Positions 1 through 8,006 of a DNA stretch of 33,998 nucleotides are shown here, in pieces. How positions within the stretch are numbered: position 1 is the first letter of the stretch; every line of letters begins with the position of its first letter. Source of the DNA: Neobacillus drentensis NBRC 102427 (GTDB lineage Bacteria; Bacillota; Bacilli; Bacillales; Cytobacillaceae). Made by a program: the position numbers and the translations under genes. The stretch lies in the NCBI RefSeq assembly GCF_001591445.1, contig NZ_BCUX01000053.1:1-33998 (forward strand), written 5' to 3'. Below the pieces are notes generated by a model. That model was not told where the DNA came from. It searched no databases and saw only the letters and a list, made by a program, of their open reading frames with translations.

Positions 1-225
1 ATTTAACCGGAAAATCTCCTCTTGTTCTACTTCTACTGGCTACTCGATTAAGGACAAGATATCTTATTTAAAAAGGAGTATAAAGAAACTCGCCAATTAC
101 TATGGCGAGTTTTACTTTTTTTATATACCAATAACGATGCCAATACGACTGTCATTTCGGCATGTATCTTATGAAAACCACCTCAAAACGGAACTCTTTA
201 GGAATGGTTCCCCTGCTGTTTTCTA
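1..225. other. Intergenic stretch left of ribU, no gene recognised
   Basis: I see no convincing gene here. One plus-strand frame stays open across most of the stretch, but it has no start in the window and its product is not recognisable. The stretch holds a strong hairpin at 86-112, described separately. A weaker 5-bp hairpin at 190-211 (GGAAC/GTTCC), followed by GTTTTG on the minus strand, could help end the ribU transcript. Confidence 0.5.
86..120 (+). terminator. Rho-independent terminator (plus-strand reading)
   Basis: A 10-bp stem (86-95 with 103-112) is followed on the plus strand by TTTACTTTTTTT. The run of T on the minus side is poorer (TTTCTTTA). It therefore best terminates a plus-strand transcript entering from outside the window, and may also catch ribU transcripts. 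Confidence 0.65.
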
Positions 226-810
226 TTAGACGCTTTTAATTGTTGTATATTTATTAATCCATGCTTGCATCCGAATAAACAGAAGCATAAAGATCGCGGA
301 CATCATCACGCCTTTTAGGATATTAAAAGGCAAGATGGCTGGTACAACCAAGTTCCGCATATCTGGAAAACCCATTAGTAGGGTATATGCAGGTAAAATA
401 ATTAAGTAATTTAGAATACTCATTATAACTGCCATCGTTACAGTCCCGGAAATTAATGCTACTGTCATACCTTTTCTAGTTTTGAGTCTATTATAGACAT
501 AATATGTGGGCAGGATAAACACAATTCCAGCTGCGAAATTGGCTATATGGCCGACAGGAATTCCTGTAAAGCTTCCTGTCTGAATATAATTAAGGATATT
601 TTTAAAAAGTTCTACTAATATTCCTGCAATCGGTCCAAAAATCAATGCAGCAATTAATGCTGGTATGTCGCTGAAATCGACAAATAAGAAATTTGGGAAT
701 AGCGGCAATGGAAATTGTATTAGCATTAGCAGAAAGGCAATACTACTCAGCATTCCAATTGACACATAAGCCCTGACATTCAATTTCCTCTGTTTCTTCA
801 TCTTCTTCAT
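226..810 (-). CDS. ribU: Riboflavin ECF transporter, substrate-binding S component RibU
   Basis: This 194-residue integral membrane protein has a basic N-terminus and about six hydrophobic segments. Sequence and length fit the RibU/FmnP (YpaA) family, which binds riboflavin and works with the shared energy-coupling module (EcfA1, EcfA2, EcfT) encoded elsewhere. The identification is strengthened by an FMN riboswitch directly upstream, with its own terminator between the aptamer and the gene. A purine-rich site (GAGGAGAGAGGAAG) precedes the ATG. A second in-frame ATG three codons on (801) is possible. Transcription should fall when FMN is plentiful. No riboflavin biosynthesis genes are present in the window apart from ribT. 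Confidence 0.93.
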   Translation of the reverse strand: MKKMKKQRKLNVRAYVSIGMLSSIAFLLMLIQFPLPLFPNFLFVDFSDIPALIAALIFGPIAGILVELFKNILNYIQTGSFTGIPVGHIANFAAGIVFILPTYYVYNRLKTRKGMTVALISGTVTMAVIMSILNYLIILPAYTLLMGFPDMRNLVVPAILPFNILKGVMMSAIFMLLFIRMQAWINKYTTIKSV

Positions 811-879
811 CTTCCTCTCTCCTCTTTTTGATCCATCGTGTTTAGGAAGAGAGGTTCAGCAACAGTCGAAACCTATGTA

Positions 880-917
880 AATAAAAACTCCCTCAAGAAA
901 ATAAGCTTGAGGGAGTT
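880..917 (-). terminator. Riboswitch-controlled terminator upstream of ribU
   Basis: A perfect 12-bp stem (886-897 with 906-917) and 8-nt loop are followed on the minus strand by TTTTTATTT. It lies between the FMN aptamer and ribU, so it is the expected expression platform: formed when FMN is bound, disrupted otherwise. Confidence 0.88.
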
Positions 918-979
918 CACAAAGGCACGCTTAATAAACGTTCATTTCGCTAGAAATTTTGAACGTCTGCAGAACCTCC

Positions 980-1105
980 ATCTTCTCCCATCCAGACTAT
1001 ACTGTCGGCTTTGGAATCACACCAAATCCTGCCAAAATACGGCTCGCGGGCTTATGAGTTTTACTCAAATACCGCCGATCGGGAATTTCACCCTGCCCCG
1101 AAGAT
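980..1105 (-). ncRNA. FMN riboswitch (RFN element)
   Basis: Reading the minus strand, the conserved RFN blocks appear in order: CTTCGGGGCAGGGTGAAATT at the 5' side, GGCGGT, AGCCCGCGAGC, GATTTGGTGTGATTCCAAAG, GCCGACAGT, and ATAGTCTGGATGGGAGAAG at the 3' side. The closing P1 stem pairs 1100-1105 with 980-985 (ATCTTC/GAAGAT). It precedes a terminator hairpin and ribU, the classic arrangement for transcriptional repression by FMN. Confidence 0.97.
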
Positions 1106-1129
1106 AGATCGATATTTAATTACAATATA

Positions 1130-1158
1130 ATTATACTGCAGTATGCATATTTTGTTAA
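1130..1158 (-). promoter_or_regulatory. Sigma-A promoter for riboswitch-ribU transcript
   Basis: The minus strand carries TTAACA (1153-1158), a 17-bp spacer and a perfect TATAAT (1130-1135). Transcription would begin just upstream of the FMN aptamer. Confidence 0.75.
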
Positions 1159-1216
1159 GTAAAGAATTTAGTATTTAATGGTATTGTCACTTTTTTATTA
1201 TTTTTACAATAAACAA

Positions 1217-1242
1217 ACCCGCAGAATCCTGAATCTGCGGGT
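1217..1242 (-). terminator. Terminator after the M23 peptidase gene
   Basis: A 9-bp GC-rich stem (1217-1225 with 1234-1242) lies 12 bp past the stop codon of the peptidase gene and is followed on the minus strand by TTTGTTTATTG. Confidence 0.75.
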
Positions 1243-1253
1243 AGTTTATTATC

Positions 1254-2000
1254 TTAATTTATAGTTAATATTTGTTTAGGTTTAATAAGGTTTGAAGACA
1301 GATCGTTGAGTTCTTTAATGCGTGTTACTGTCATATTTGTTTTTCTCGAAATGGAGTACAATGTATCACCTTGTTTGACGATATATTGCTTTTTGCCCGT
1401 CCTTGAATTATTCTCGTTCTGCTGTTTTACATGGGTACTGGCTTCTAATACATCGTTATGGATTCCTGCAATTCCACCTCTAACCATCACGCCTGTATCA
1501 ACGCTTCCTAAGAGCTTTTCTGGATCCATTGCAAATTTCTTATCATATCTCCACACTTGCTGGTGCGTTTCAAAATGAAGATGGGTTCCGGTGGCTTCTC
1601 CAGTTCTCCCCATTTTTCCTAATACAGTTCCTTGCTTAATCATTTGTCCTTCAAGTACTGTTCGCTTGTTTAAATGAGCATAGACAGTAACAAAATGACT
1701 TGGATGTTTAATAAATACCACATTTCCGTATGTATTAGAAAAATAGGATTTCACCACTTGACCATCAGCGACGGCAAGAACAGGAGTGTTTATTTTTCCG
1801 GCGATATCAATCCCCTTATGTTTCCCCATTCTGGTTCCATATGTATCAGAAATAATACCGTCTGTAGGCCATATCCACCCATCCTTAATCGCTCTCTCAT
1901 CCTTCATACTTGCTTCTGAATGCTTTCCACCTAAAAATAATAAACTGACACACAGCGCCATAATTAGGGCAATGAGAACCCTTTTTATGTAGTCTCGCAT
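1254..2000 (-). CDS. Exported M23-family peptidoglycan endopeptidase with C-terminal LysM
   Basis: The 248-residue protein starts with a basic stretch and a hydrophobic segment (about residues 8-24), suggesting a signal peptide or membrane anchor. An M23 (LytM-type) zinc metallopeptidase domain follows: HKGID gives the first ligands (His61, Asp65), with YAH at 107-109 and HLH at 140-142 supplying the rest of the active site. Residues about 204-248 form a LysM domain (YIVKQGDTLYSIS), which binds peptidoglycan. All expected zinc ligands are present, so it should be active on peptide cross-bridges of the wall. The RBS AAAGGAGG precedes the ATG. The gene stands alone between rsiX and the ribU riboswitch. 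I do not recognise a B. subtilis orthologue at this position; a role in growth or in sporulation is open. Confidence 0.88.
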   Translation of the reverse strand: MRDYIKRVLIALIMALCVSLLFLGGKHSEASMKDERAIKDGWIWPTDGIISDTYGTRMGKHKGIDIAGKINTPVLAVADGQVVKSYFSNTYGNVVFIKHPSHFVTVYAHLNKRTVLEGQMIKQGTVLGKMGRTGEATGTHLHFETHQQVWRYDKKFAMDPEKLLGSVDTGVMVRGGIAGIHNDVLEASTHVKQQNENNSRTGKKQYIVKQGDTLYSISRKTNMTVTRIKELNDLSSNLIKPKQILTIN

Positions 2001-2137
2001 TTTCTTTATTAACCTCCTTTGTTCTTTTCCTCCTCCACACCATATGTAATTTGTTTCACGTTTAGAACTTTTTCCCGGCGGAGGAGCGCTTAGGCATACT
2101 TGTTATAATTGGGAGATTACGGATATTTTATTCATAA

Positions 2138-2166
2138 TAAAAAAAATCAACCACATTGGGTTGATT
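2138..2166 (-). terminator. Terminator after rsiX
   Basis: An 8-bp stem (2145-2152 with 2159-2166) is followed on the minus strand by a run of about eight T. It lies directly past the rsiX stop codon at 2175. Confidence 0.85.
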
Positions 2167-2174
2167 GGGAATCA

Positions 2175-3344
2175 TTATTGAATCGTTCGAAAGTTTGGAG
2201 CCAGCGGGACTTTATTTTCTTTTGACAGGTCAAATGGCCCGATGTTTTTAATTGACGAATTCTTAATTATTACTTTTTCTAAACCAAATTCTTTGGCTGT
2301 CAATAATAAAGACTCATACGCATTCATTGTCAGTTGATTATCGCTCAGGTTCGAATTTTCCTTAAGTGTAACATATAATGTTTTTTCATTTGTGGAAACA
2401 TCCTTAATCGGAAGTCCCGGTAAAAGGGAACTTTTTAATCCCAATAAAGGCTGATCATTCTTCATTGCTTCCAAAGCTGTATGAATATCTTTATACGTAT
2501 CAATTGATGGCACTAAATAGGGAATTTCATTCCCTGCGGAATAATAAAAGAAGAAAGCATGATTCTTCTCTTCAACAACTTGGATTTCTTTTTGCCTTCC
2601 ATAGTTCCCTAATTCAATACCGGGCTCACCATTTGTTGAAAAATGTATCTTTTTCATTTGACTATTTGAAGAAATATCTTTTTTTAATACTTTAATAAAA
2701 TTGATTTCAGTTGTCGAGCCTTGTCCGTACTGATGATTTGCGGGCACATCAACCAAAACACTTTCGTTTTTCTCATCAAGCGTAAGAGTAGCATTTAGAG
2801 GATAAAATTCGCTTAACCCCCAGTCCTCTTCCTGTAAATTCATCATTTTTTCAATGAATAAAGTAAACGTTGATTTATTAGTTGAATCATAAACTAAAGT
2901 GGATACTGGAACTAGTATTTGCGCTTGTGAATCGGGGATCCAATAAGTTAAGACTGTTCCATTGTTCACATCATCATCATAGATAGCTGTTTTTAAAAGT
3001 TCATTATTCCCGGCTTCTGAAAATGTTTTTGCTTGTGAATTATCACTTTCTTTTGCAAGCTTTGAATTTTCATCCGTATTTTGCATTTCCTGCCCAGCTG
3101 AAGCATCTTTTTGACTCGCCTTCTCCTCAGCGTACTGATTTCCAATCATTAATTTAGGAACTAGAATGAAAAAAATAAGCAATGCACATGCAGTAGCGAG
3201 GCCGGGCAGCAGCCATTGTTTTATTTTCCTTTTTCTAATATTAAGATTTTGATAAATGTCACGAGGATGGCGATTATCTTGTATCTTAGGCATTTGCCTT
3301 AATAATTCTTCGAGCTGTTTATCGCTCCACTCTGACTTTTTCAC
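2175..3344 (-). CDS. rsiX: Anti-sigma-X factor RsiX
   Basis: The open frame extends to 3365, but its first ATG sits inside the sequence ATGAAAAGGAGGGGGCAGCTG, whose AAGGAGG is the ribosome binding site for the GTG at 3344. I therefore start there (389 residues, VKKSEWSDKQ...), which matches my memory of B. subtilis RsiX (KSEWNEEQ...). An N-terminal cytosolic part (about 1-45) would hold sigma X. One transmembrane segment (about 46-64) follows, then an acidic linker and a large extracytoplasmic part with GerMN-like repeats. The start lies inside sigX, so the two are translationally coupled. It should keep sigma X inactive until cell-envelope conditions release it. Confidence 0.92.
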   Translation of the reverse strand: MKKSEWSDKQLEELLRQMPKIQDNRHPRDIYQNLNIRKRKIKQWLLPGLATACALLIFFILVPKLMIGNQYAEEKASQKDASAGQEMQNTDENSKLAKESDNSQAKTFSEAGNNELLKTAIYDDDVNNGTVLTYWIPDSQAQILVPVSTLVYDSTNKSTFTLFIEKMMNLQEEDWGLSEFYPLNATLTLDEKNESVLVDVPANHQYGQGSTTEINFIKVLKKDISSNSQMKKIHFSTNGEPGIELGNYGRQKEIQVVEEKNHAFFFYYSAGNEIPYLVPSIDTYKDIHTALEAMKNDQPLLGLKSSLLPGLPIKDVSTNEKTLYVTLKENSNLSDNQLTMNAYESLLLTAKEFGLEKVIIKNSSIKNIGPFDLSKENKVPLAPNFRTIQ

Positions 3345-3870
3345 CAGCTGCCCCCTCCTTTTCATATGGAATTTCCATATGCTTCTTCAAAACCTTTAAC
3401 GATCGGTGCTGTGTGGTTTTCACTTTGCTTTCAGTCCATCCCAATGCTTGGGCTGTTTCAGCTATCGATAAATCTTGTATATAGCGTAGAATAATAACAG
3501 AACGTTGGTCCATTGTGCAAAATTCAAGGCAGTTATAAACCCATCTAATTTCTTCCTTCTGGACCGTGATTTCTTCTGGTAAAGAATATCCATCCTTCAG
3601 CTGATCGGTGGACCAATCAAATTTTTCGAGTAATCGTTCTTTCCATCCTTTTTGTTTCCGGAAGAAATCAATGGCTACATTTCTTGCGATTGAAAACAAC
3701 CAGGTTTTCTCACTGCTTTTCCCTTCGAAACGACGATAAGATTTATAGACCCTAATATAGACCTCTTGGACAAGATCCTCAGCATGTTCTTTGTTTCTGA
3801 CCATATAAAATAGAAATTGAAAAACGTCATGATGATATTTTTGGTAAAGTTCATCGAAAACGGAGTCCAT
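3319..3870 (-). CDS. sigX: ECF RNA polymerase sigma factor SigX
   Basis: This is a 183-residue ECF sigma factor. Region 2 contains HAEDLVQEVYIRVYKSY and the promoter-melting part SSEKTWLFSIARNVAIDFFRK. Region 4 contains DQRSVIILRYIQDLSIAETA followed by WTESKVKTTQHRSLKVLKKH. The protein aligns closely with B. subtilis SigX, which directs genes that alter surface charge and membrane composition. I start at the ATG at 3870, 5-6 nt after GAGGGG, rather than at the TTG one codon earlier. It overlaps rsiX by 26 bp. An ECF-type promoter immediately upstream suggests autoregulation. Confidence 0.95.
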   Translation of the reverse strand: MDSVFDELYQKYHHDVFQFLFYMVRNKEHAEDLVQEVYIRVYKSYRRFEGKSSEKTWLFSIARNVAIDFFRKQKGWKERLLEKFDWSTDQLKDGYSLPEEITVQKEEIRWVYNCLEFCTMDQRSVIILRYIQDLSIAETAQALGWTESKVKTTQHRSLKVLKKHMEIPYEKEGAAGEKVRVER

Positions 3871-3897
3871 CAATTCCCCTCCCCGTTCATAATATTA

Positions 3898-3924
3898 GTC
3901 GATTTATATGTATAAAAAGTTTCA
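3898..3924 (-). promoter_or_regulatory. Autoregulatory sigma-X-type (ECF) promoter
   Basis: The minus strand shows TGAAAC (3919-3924), exactly 17 nt, then CGAC (3898-3901), the arrangement known for B. subtilis sigma-X promoters. It ends about 27 bp before the sigX start, so sigX-rsiX probably activates itself. Confidence 0.8.
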
Positions 3925-3999
3925 CCTTATAAATATAGACTTTTTTGTGACAAAAAGGAAGGTATAAATTGGAATATATTTCCCAAAAATCATAACACT

Positions 4000-4034
4000 A
4001 AAAAAACTCATCCTCTTTTTGGATGAGTTTTTTT
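4000..4034. terminator. Bidirectional terminator between resE and sigX
   Basis: A 14-bp stem (4000-4013 with 4021-4034) has A-rich and T-rich flanks on both sides. It would end resE transcripts on the minus strand and could also work on the plus strand. Repeat copy R1 lies between it and the resE stop. Confidence 0.85.
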
Positions 4035-4040
4035 AAGTGT

Positions 4041-4092
4041 ATCCAGCTCCAGCGACTAGTGGATTGGCCCTTAACGGTCGCTTCCGCTTTTA
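4041..4092 (-). repeat. Interspersed repeat copy R1 (AAAAGCG...GCTGGAGCT family)
   Basis: The minus strand reads AAAAGCGGAAGCG, then a variable centre, then CGCTGGAGCTGGAT. The conserved ends match three other copies in this window at 23383-23423, 26302-26349 and 33810-33864. It lies in the 3' untranslated part of resE, ahead of the terminator. Confidence 0.75.
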
Positions 4093-4141
4093 AGTGTTCC
4101 TCGTGAATCAAGAACAATCGGCAAAATACTTGTTCTTATTA

Positions 4142-5920
4142 CTATTTTCGAGGTAGTAAAAAGGAAAATGTCGTTCCGTGATCCAGTTTACTCTGAACAG
4201 AAATATGACCACGATGTGCATCAATAATATTTTTAGCAATAGCTAGTCCAAGTCCTGTTCCAGCTCTTCCTCTCGTCCGGGCTTTATCCGCCTTATAAAA
4301 CCTTTCAAACACAAAAGGTAAGTCTTCATCAGGAATACCAGTGCCAGAATCCTTCACTCTAATCATTATGCCTTTATCATCCGAAGTCACACTTAATTTA
4401 ACAGAGCCACCCTTTGGTGTATGTCTGATGGCGTTATCTATTAAATTGGTGAGTACCTGTTCGATTCGATCAGGATCAAAGGAAATAGTGGTGGTTTCAT
4501 TTTCTATTTCTGCATACAATTGAATTCCATTATCTTTAGCTAGTCCCTGGAACTTATGAATAATTCGATTAATAAATGAAGTAATATTAACATCTTCCAT
4601 TGTTAATTGCAGATGTCCTGCTTCCATACGGGCTAAATCCAGCAACTCATTGACAAGCCTGCCCATTCGCAATGATTCATCATAGATGACCTTTGCCATT
4701 TCCTTTTTCTCTTCCTGGGATTCAGCAATATCGTCAACTATTGCCTCGCTATAGCCTTGTAACATCGATATAGGTGTTCTAAGCTCATGGGAGACATTAG
4801 CAATAAAGTCTTGTCTCATTTTATCTAACTGTCGTTCCTCAGTCATATCCCTCAAAACAGCTACTGCACCACGAATAAACCGGTTACTATATAATGGACT
4901 AACCAGGATAACCCAATGCCTACCTTGAAATGAAATTTCACCGACTTGTTCTGCCTCCGTATCGACAGCTTGTTCAAACAGGTCCGTTACCTCTGGTGGT
5001 ATGGCCTCGGAATCAGTACTAATTCCACCCATTTCATAATACCAGTACTGAAGAAAACGGTCAGCTGGAGGGTTGGTAATCAGAATTGTCCCATCCCGAT
5101 TAAAGGTAATTACGCCATCTGCCATACTGCTTAAAATACTCGATAATTGCTCTTTCTCTTGGCTAAGAGCACTCATATTGAATTTCAACTGTCTACCCAT
5201 CTGATTAAATGCCGTTGCTAGTTCACCAATTTCATCATGTGTAAGGATTGGGACTTTTGTATCGAATTTCCCTCTAGCTACTTCAAACGCTGCTTCTCTC
5301 ATTTTTCTTAAAGGGGCTGCAATTCTTGTCGACAAAAAGAAGGCAAAAATAGTCGTAAGAATAATAGCAACACCTGCAACAAGTAAAATAAATTTTGTTG
5401 TTTCATGGGTGGTTTGTTGCATTACTTCTACTGATTGATAGATAAAAACTGCACTTTTTTCTTCCCCGGGCAGATGCAAAGGTACACCTATAATTGAATA
5501 CTTATCTCCTTCTTTACCATCGTTAAACGAAAGGGTAGAAACCTTTTCAACGGATAAATCTTTAGTAAATACTTGTGATAGCTTGGGATCATTTTGAATA
5601 TCAGTTAAAGATAACCTATTCGAAATATCCGTGTTTGGAGAGTAGTAGATTTCACTGTCATTTTTAATAATGACTACTTTGTTGACTTTATCGATAATTT
5701 CCCAGGATATCTCTAGTCCAAGTGGAAATTTTTCTTTAGGATGCTCTTCTAAAACGTTTGCAATTTTCTCAGCTGTATTGGTTAAATCATTTTTCATCTC
5801 AAGTGTATTTTGGTTCTGGAAAAATTCGAGAAGCATGATTGTTAAAATGAAAAGCACAAAAGATACTAATAAAAGGATCGTTAACCATAGCTTTCCAACA
5901 ACACTTCTTAAAAGCGTCAT
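4142..5920 (-). CDS. resE: Sensor histidine kinase ResE
   Basis: The 592-residue protein has a transmembrane segment at about 11-32, an extracytoplasmic region to about 174, a second transmembrane segment at about 177-197, a HAMP linker (about 198-250), a PAS domain (about 255-355), a HisKA domain with FIANVSHELRTP (phospho-acceptor His378), and a HATPase domain with LIDNAIRHTPKG, DSGTGIPDEDL and GTGLGLAIAK. It phosphorylates ResD. In B. subtilis the pair switches on anaerobic respiration, cytochrome and cytochrome c genes under low oxygen or nitric oxide. Its ATG overlaps the resD stop as ATGA, so the two are coupled. Confidence 0.95.
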   Translation of the reverse strand: MTLLRSVVGKLWLTILLLVSFVLFILTIMLLEFFQNQNTLEMKNDLTNTAEKIANVLEEHPKEKFPLGLEISWEIIDKVNKVVIIKNDSEIYYSPNTDISNRLSLTDIQNDPKLSQVFTKDLSVEKVSTLSFNDGKEGDKYSIIGVPLHLPGEEKSAVFIYQSVEVMQQTTHETTKFILLVAGVAIILTTIFAFFLSTRIAAPLRKMREAAFEVARGKFDTKVPILTHDEIGELATAFNQMGRQLKFNMSALSQEKEQLSSILSSMADGVITFNRDGTILITNPPADRFLQYWYYEMGGISTDSEAIPPEVTDLFEQAVDTEAEQVGEISFQGRHWVILVSPLYSNRFIRGAVAVLRDMTEERQLDKMRQDFIANVSHELRTPISMLQGYSEAIVDDIAESQEEKKEMAKVIYDESLRMGRLVNELLDLARMEAGHLQLTMEDVNITSFINRIIHKFQGLAKDNGIQLYAEIENETTTISFDPDRIEQVLTNLIDNAIRHTPKGGSVKLSVTSDDKGIMIRVKDSGTGIPDEDLPFVFERFYKADKARTRGRAGTGLGLAIAKNIIDAHRGHISVQSKLDHGTTFSFLLPRK

Positions 5921-6633
5921 TCATTAATAACCTCAAATTTATAACCTACGCCCCAAACTGTAACAATCATTCTTGCGGCTTGCTCGGAAACTTTGTTTAA
6001 TTTTTCACGAAGACGTTTTACATGTGTATCAACTGTCCGTAGATCTCCGAAAAATTCATAATGCCATACTTCTTTAAGTAATTGCTCACGGTCGAATACT
6101 TTATCTGGTGCTTTCGCTAAGAAATAAAGCAATTCATATTCTTTTGGCGTTAAACTTACCTCTTTACCATCTGCAGTTACCCTGTGTGCATCATTATCAA
6201 TGGTTAAGTGCGGGAATACAATCACGTCTTTTGTTGTCGTTTCCGTTTGCAGGTAACTTGTTTGTGAAGACCTTCTTAACAAGGCTTTGACCCGCAGGAC
6301 AACCTCTCTCGGGCTAAATGGTTTGACAATATAGTCATCAGTGCCCACTTCAAAGCCTTGAACACGATTAATTTCTTCCCCTTTAGCAGTAAGCATGATG
6401 ACCGGTGTTGCCTTCTTTTCTCTTAATTCACGACAAACCTCAATTCCATCTTTCCCTGGCATCATCAGGTCAAGAAGAATGACATCATAATCATTAGCAA
6501 AAGCTTTTGTTAACGCCTCAGTTCCATCTTCAGCTTCATCAATTGTATAGTCTTCACGCTCTAAATACATTTTTAATAAACGGCGAATTCTTTCCTCATC
6601 ATCCACAACTAATATTTTCACGTCTTTTTCCAT
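5917..6633 (-). CDS. resD: Response regulator ResD
   Basis: This OmpR/PhoB-type regulator has a receiver domain (ILVVDDEERIRRLL, phospho-acceptor Asp55 in VILLDLMMPG, conserved Lys in IVKPFSPREVVLRV) and a C-terminal winged helix (about 135-235; VSLTPKEYELLYFLA, RTVDTHVKRLREKL). I start at the ATG at 6633, because the longer frame's first ATG lies immediately before its GGGGGGA ribosome binding site. That gives 238 residues. It partners ResE and should activate the upstream resABC genes and respiratory genes. Confidence 0.95.
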   Translation of the reverse strand: MEKDVKILVVDDEERIRRLLKMYLEREDYTIDEAEDGTEALTKAFANDYDVILLDLMMPGKDGIEVCRELREKKATPVIMLTAKGEEINRVQGFEVGTDDYIVKPFSPREVVLRVKALLRRSSQTSYLQTETTTKDVIVFPHLTIDNDAHRVTADGKEVSLTPKEYELLYFLAKAPDKVFDREQLLKEVWHYEFFGDLRTVDTHVKRLREKLNKVSEQAARMIVTVWGVGYKFEVINE

Positions 6634-6691
6634 TATTAATCCCCCCATGGAGTTTATTTTACAAAACGGGCTGGTTTTATGCTATATTTTC

Positions 6692-6720
6692 GTACTAATT
6701 ACTCCTATTAAAAGTGTCAA
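6692..6720 (-). promoter_or_regulatory. Candidate promoter for resDE
   Basis: A perfect TTGACA (6715-6720) is followed after 17 nt by TAGTAC (6692-6697), a weak -10. This would give resDE a promoter independent of resABC, as is known in B. subtilis. The weak -10 suggests help from an activator or another sigma factor. Confidence 0.45.
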
Positions 6721-6725
6721 TAATT

Positions 6726-6742
6726 TGACAACTGTTGTTACA
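6726..6742. promoter_or_regulatory. Imperfect palindrome upstream of resDE promoter
   Basis: The 17-mer TGACAACTGTTGTTACA is an imperfect inverted repeat (core ACAAC-N-GTTGT). It ends 5 bp upstream of the predicted -35 of resDE, a position typical of an activator or repressor site. The binding protein is unknown. Confidence 0.3.
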
Positions 6743-6758
6743 TTTGAAAATTTTATAA

Positions 6759-6790
6759 ATAACCTTCACTTATTAGTAAATGAAGGTTAT
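6759..6790 (-). terminator. Hairpin after resC, possible partial terminator
   Basis: A 10-bp stem (6759-6768 with 6781-6790) lies 32 bp past the resC stop. The following minus-strand sequence (TTATAAAATTTTC) is only moderately T-rich, so it may allow read-through into resDE. Confidence 0.5.
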
Positions 6791-6821
6791 TAAATTATAT
6801 CCTTATCCAGTTTACAAATGA

Positions 6822-8006
6822 TTATCCAGCATAGGAATGGAGTCCAGCAATTACGAGATTGACTGCAACAAGGTTAAACATAATAATTACAAAGCCAATT
6901 ACTGCCAACCAAGCAGATTTTTCGCCATGCCACCCTTTTGAAAGACGAAGATGTAAAAATGCTGCATAGAATAAAAAAGTTATTAATGCCCAAACTTCTT
7001 TTGGATCCCAGCCCCAGAATCTTGACCAAGCCATTTGTGCCCAGATCATCGCGAAAATAAGTGCACCCAGAGTAAAGACAGGGAAACCGATTAATACCGA
7101 GCGATAGCTAATTTCATCAACAAAGTCTAATTTAATATTTTTAACAATCGGTTTTAGTGCTGCAGCAATTCGTTTTCGTAAAATCAATCTAATTAAACCA
7201 TAAATAACGAGGCCCGCCATAATTGACCAAATTACGGTATTTAATTTCTTTGCATTAATAAAAGCAGGTACCTCGAACAAAGGCTTAAATCCGTCCTTTG
7301 TTAGTAATTCTCCTTTATGAGGGCCCGAAATGGAAGGCATGGTATATTCAACAACTTGGGCATTGTCGTGCTTATCAATCCAATTAAATTTTTCATGGTA
7401 ACCCGTACCTGAAAATATGGATGAAACAGTAACAAAGCCTAGCACAGCAACTAACGCAAACATTACCATTTCAAGCCAAAATGTTTGTTTGCTAGATTTG
7501 GTTTGATCAATTGCCTTTACGAGATAAATAAGCCCTGCTGCAAAGCTTATCGATAGAATAGCCTCCCCAATAGCTGCAGTAGTTACGTGAATATGTAACC
7601 AATAACTTTGTAATGCCGGTATTAATGGCGAAATATCCTTTGGAAACATACTTGCATAAGCAATTACCAATAGAGCCACAGGCATTGTAAATAATCCAAG
7701 TAAGGTTGTACGATAAATAAAATAAATAACTATAAATGCACCAACAAGGGCCATCCCGAAGAATGTTGTGAATTCAAACATGTTACTAACAGGTGCGTGT
7801 CCCGCAGCAATCCATCTAGTGATAAAGTAACCCAGCTGTGAAACAAACCCAATAATAGTTAACAGAACAGCAATCTGCCCCCATCTATTGGTTCCTTCCT
7901 TTTCACTCGTATGCTTTTTTGATTTAATAGACCCGCCGTAAAAAAGTGTTGCAACTAAATAGAGAATAAAAGAAATAAATAATAAATTACTGCTTATTGT
8001 AACCAA
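6822..8006 (-). CDS. resC: Cytochrome c biogenesis protein ResC (CcsA family)
   Basis: The 394-residue polytopic membrane protein carries the tryptophan-rich motif of haem-handling CcmC/CcsA proteins (WSRFWGWDPKEVWALI, about residues 327-342) and conserved histidines in transmembrane and loop regions. With ResB it forms the system II machinery that carries haem across the membrane and attaches it to apocytochrome c. The start is a TTG directly following the resB stop TAG. Its ribosome binding site AAAGGAGA lies inside the end of resB, so translation is coupled. Confidence 0.94.
   Translation of the reverse strand: MVTISSNLLFISFILYLVATLFYGGSIKSKKHTSEKEGTNRWGQIAVLLTIIGFVSQLGYFITRWIAAGHAPVSNMFEFTTFFGMALVGAFIVIYFIYRTTLLGLFTMPVALLVIAYASMFPKDISPLIPALQSYWLHIHVTTAAIGEAILSISFAAGLIYLVKAIDQTKSSKQTFWLEMVMFALVAVLGFVTVSSIFSGTGYHEKFNWIDKHDNAQVVEYTMPSISGPHKGELLTKDGFKPLFEVPAFINAKKLNTVIWSIMAGLVIYGLIRLILRKRIAAALKPIVKNIKLDFVDEISYRSVLIGFPVFTLGALIFAMIWAQMAWSRFWGWDPKEVWALITFLFYAAFLHLRLSKGWHGEKSAWLAVIGFVIIMFNLVAVNLVIAGLHSYAG

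Noticed and set aside
838..1107. Plus-strand 89-codon open frame
   Set aside because: It covers the FMN riboswitch and its terminator on the opposite strand, has no ribosome binding site, and its product looks like nothing known.
2001..2137. Possible ECF promoter (TGAAAC) upstream of the M23 peptidase
   Set aside because: A TGAAAC is present on the minus strand, but no CGAC or CGTC follows at 16-17 nt; the site overlaps the region just before the ribosome binding site.
3345..3365. ATG start for rsiX seven codons upstream
   Set aside because: The ATG lies immediately before the AAGGAGG that serves the GTG at 3344, so it cannot use that site, and homologues begin at the later position.
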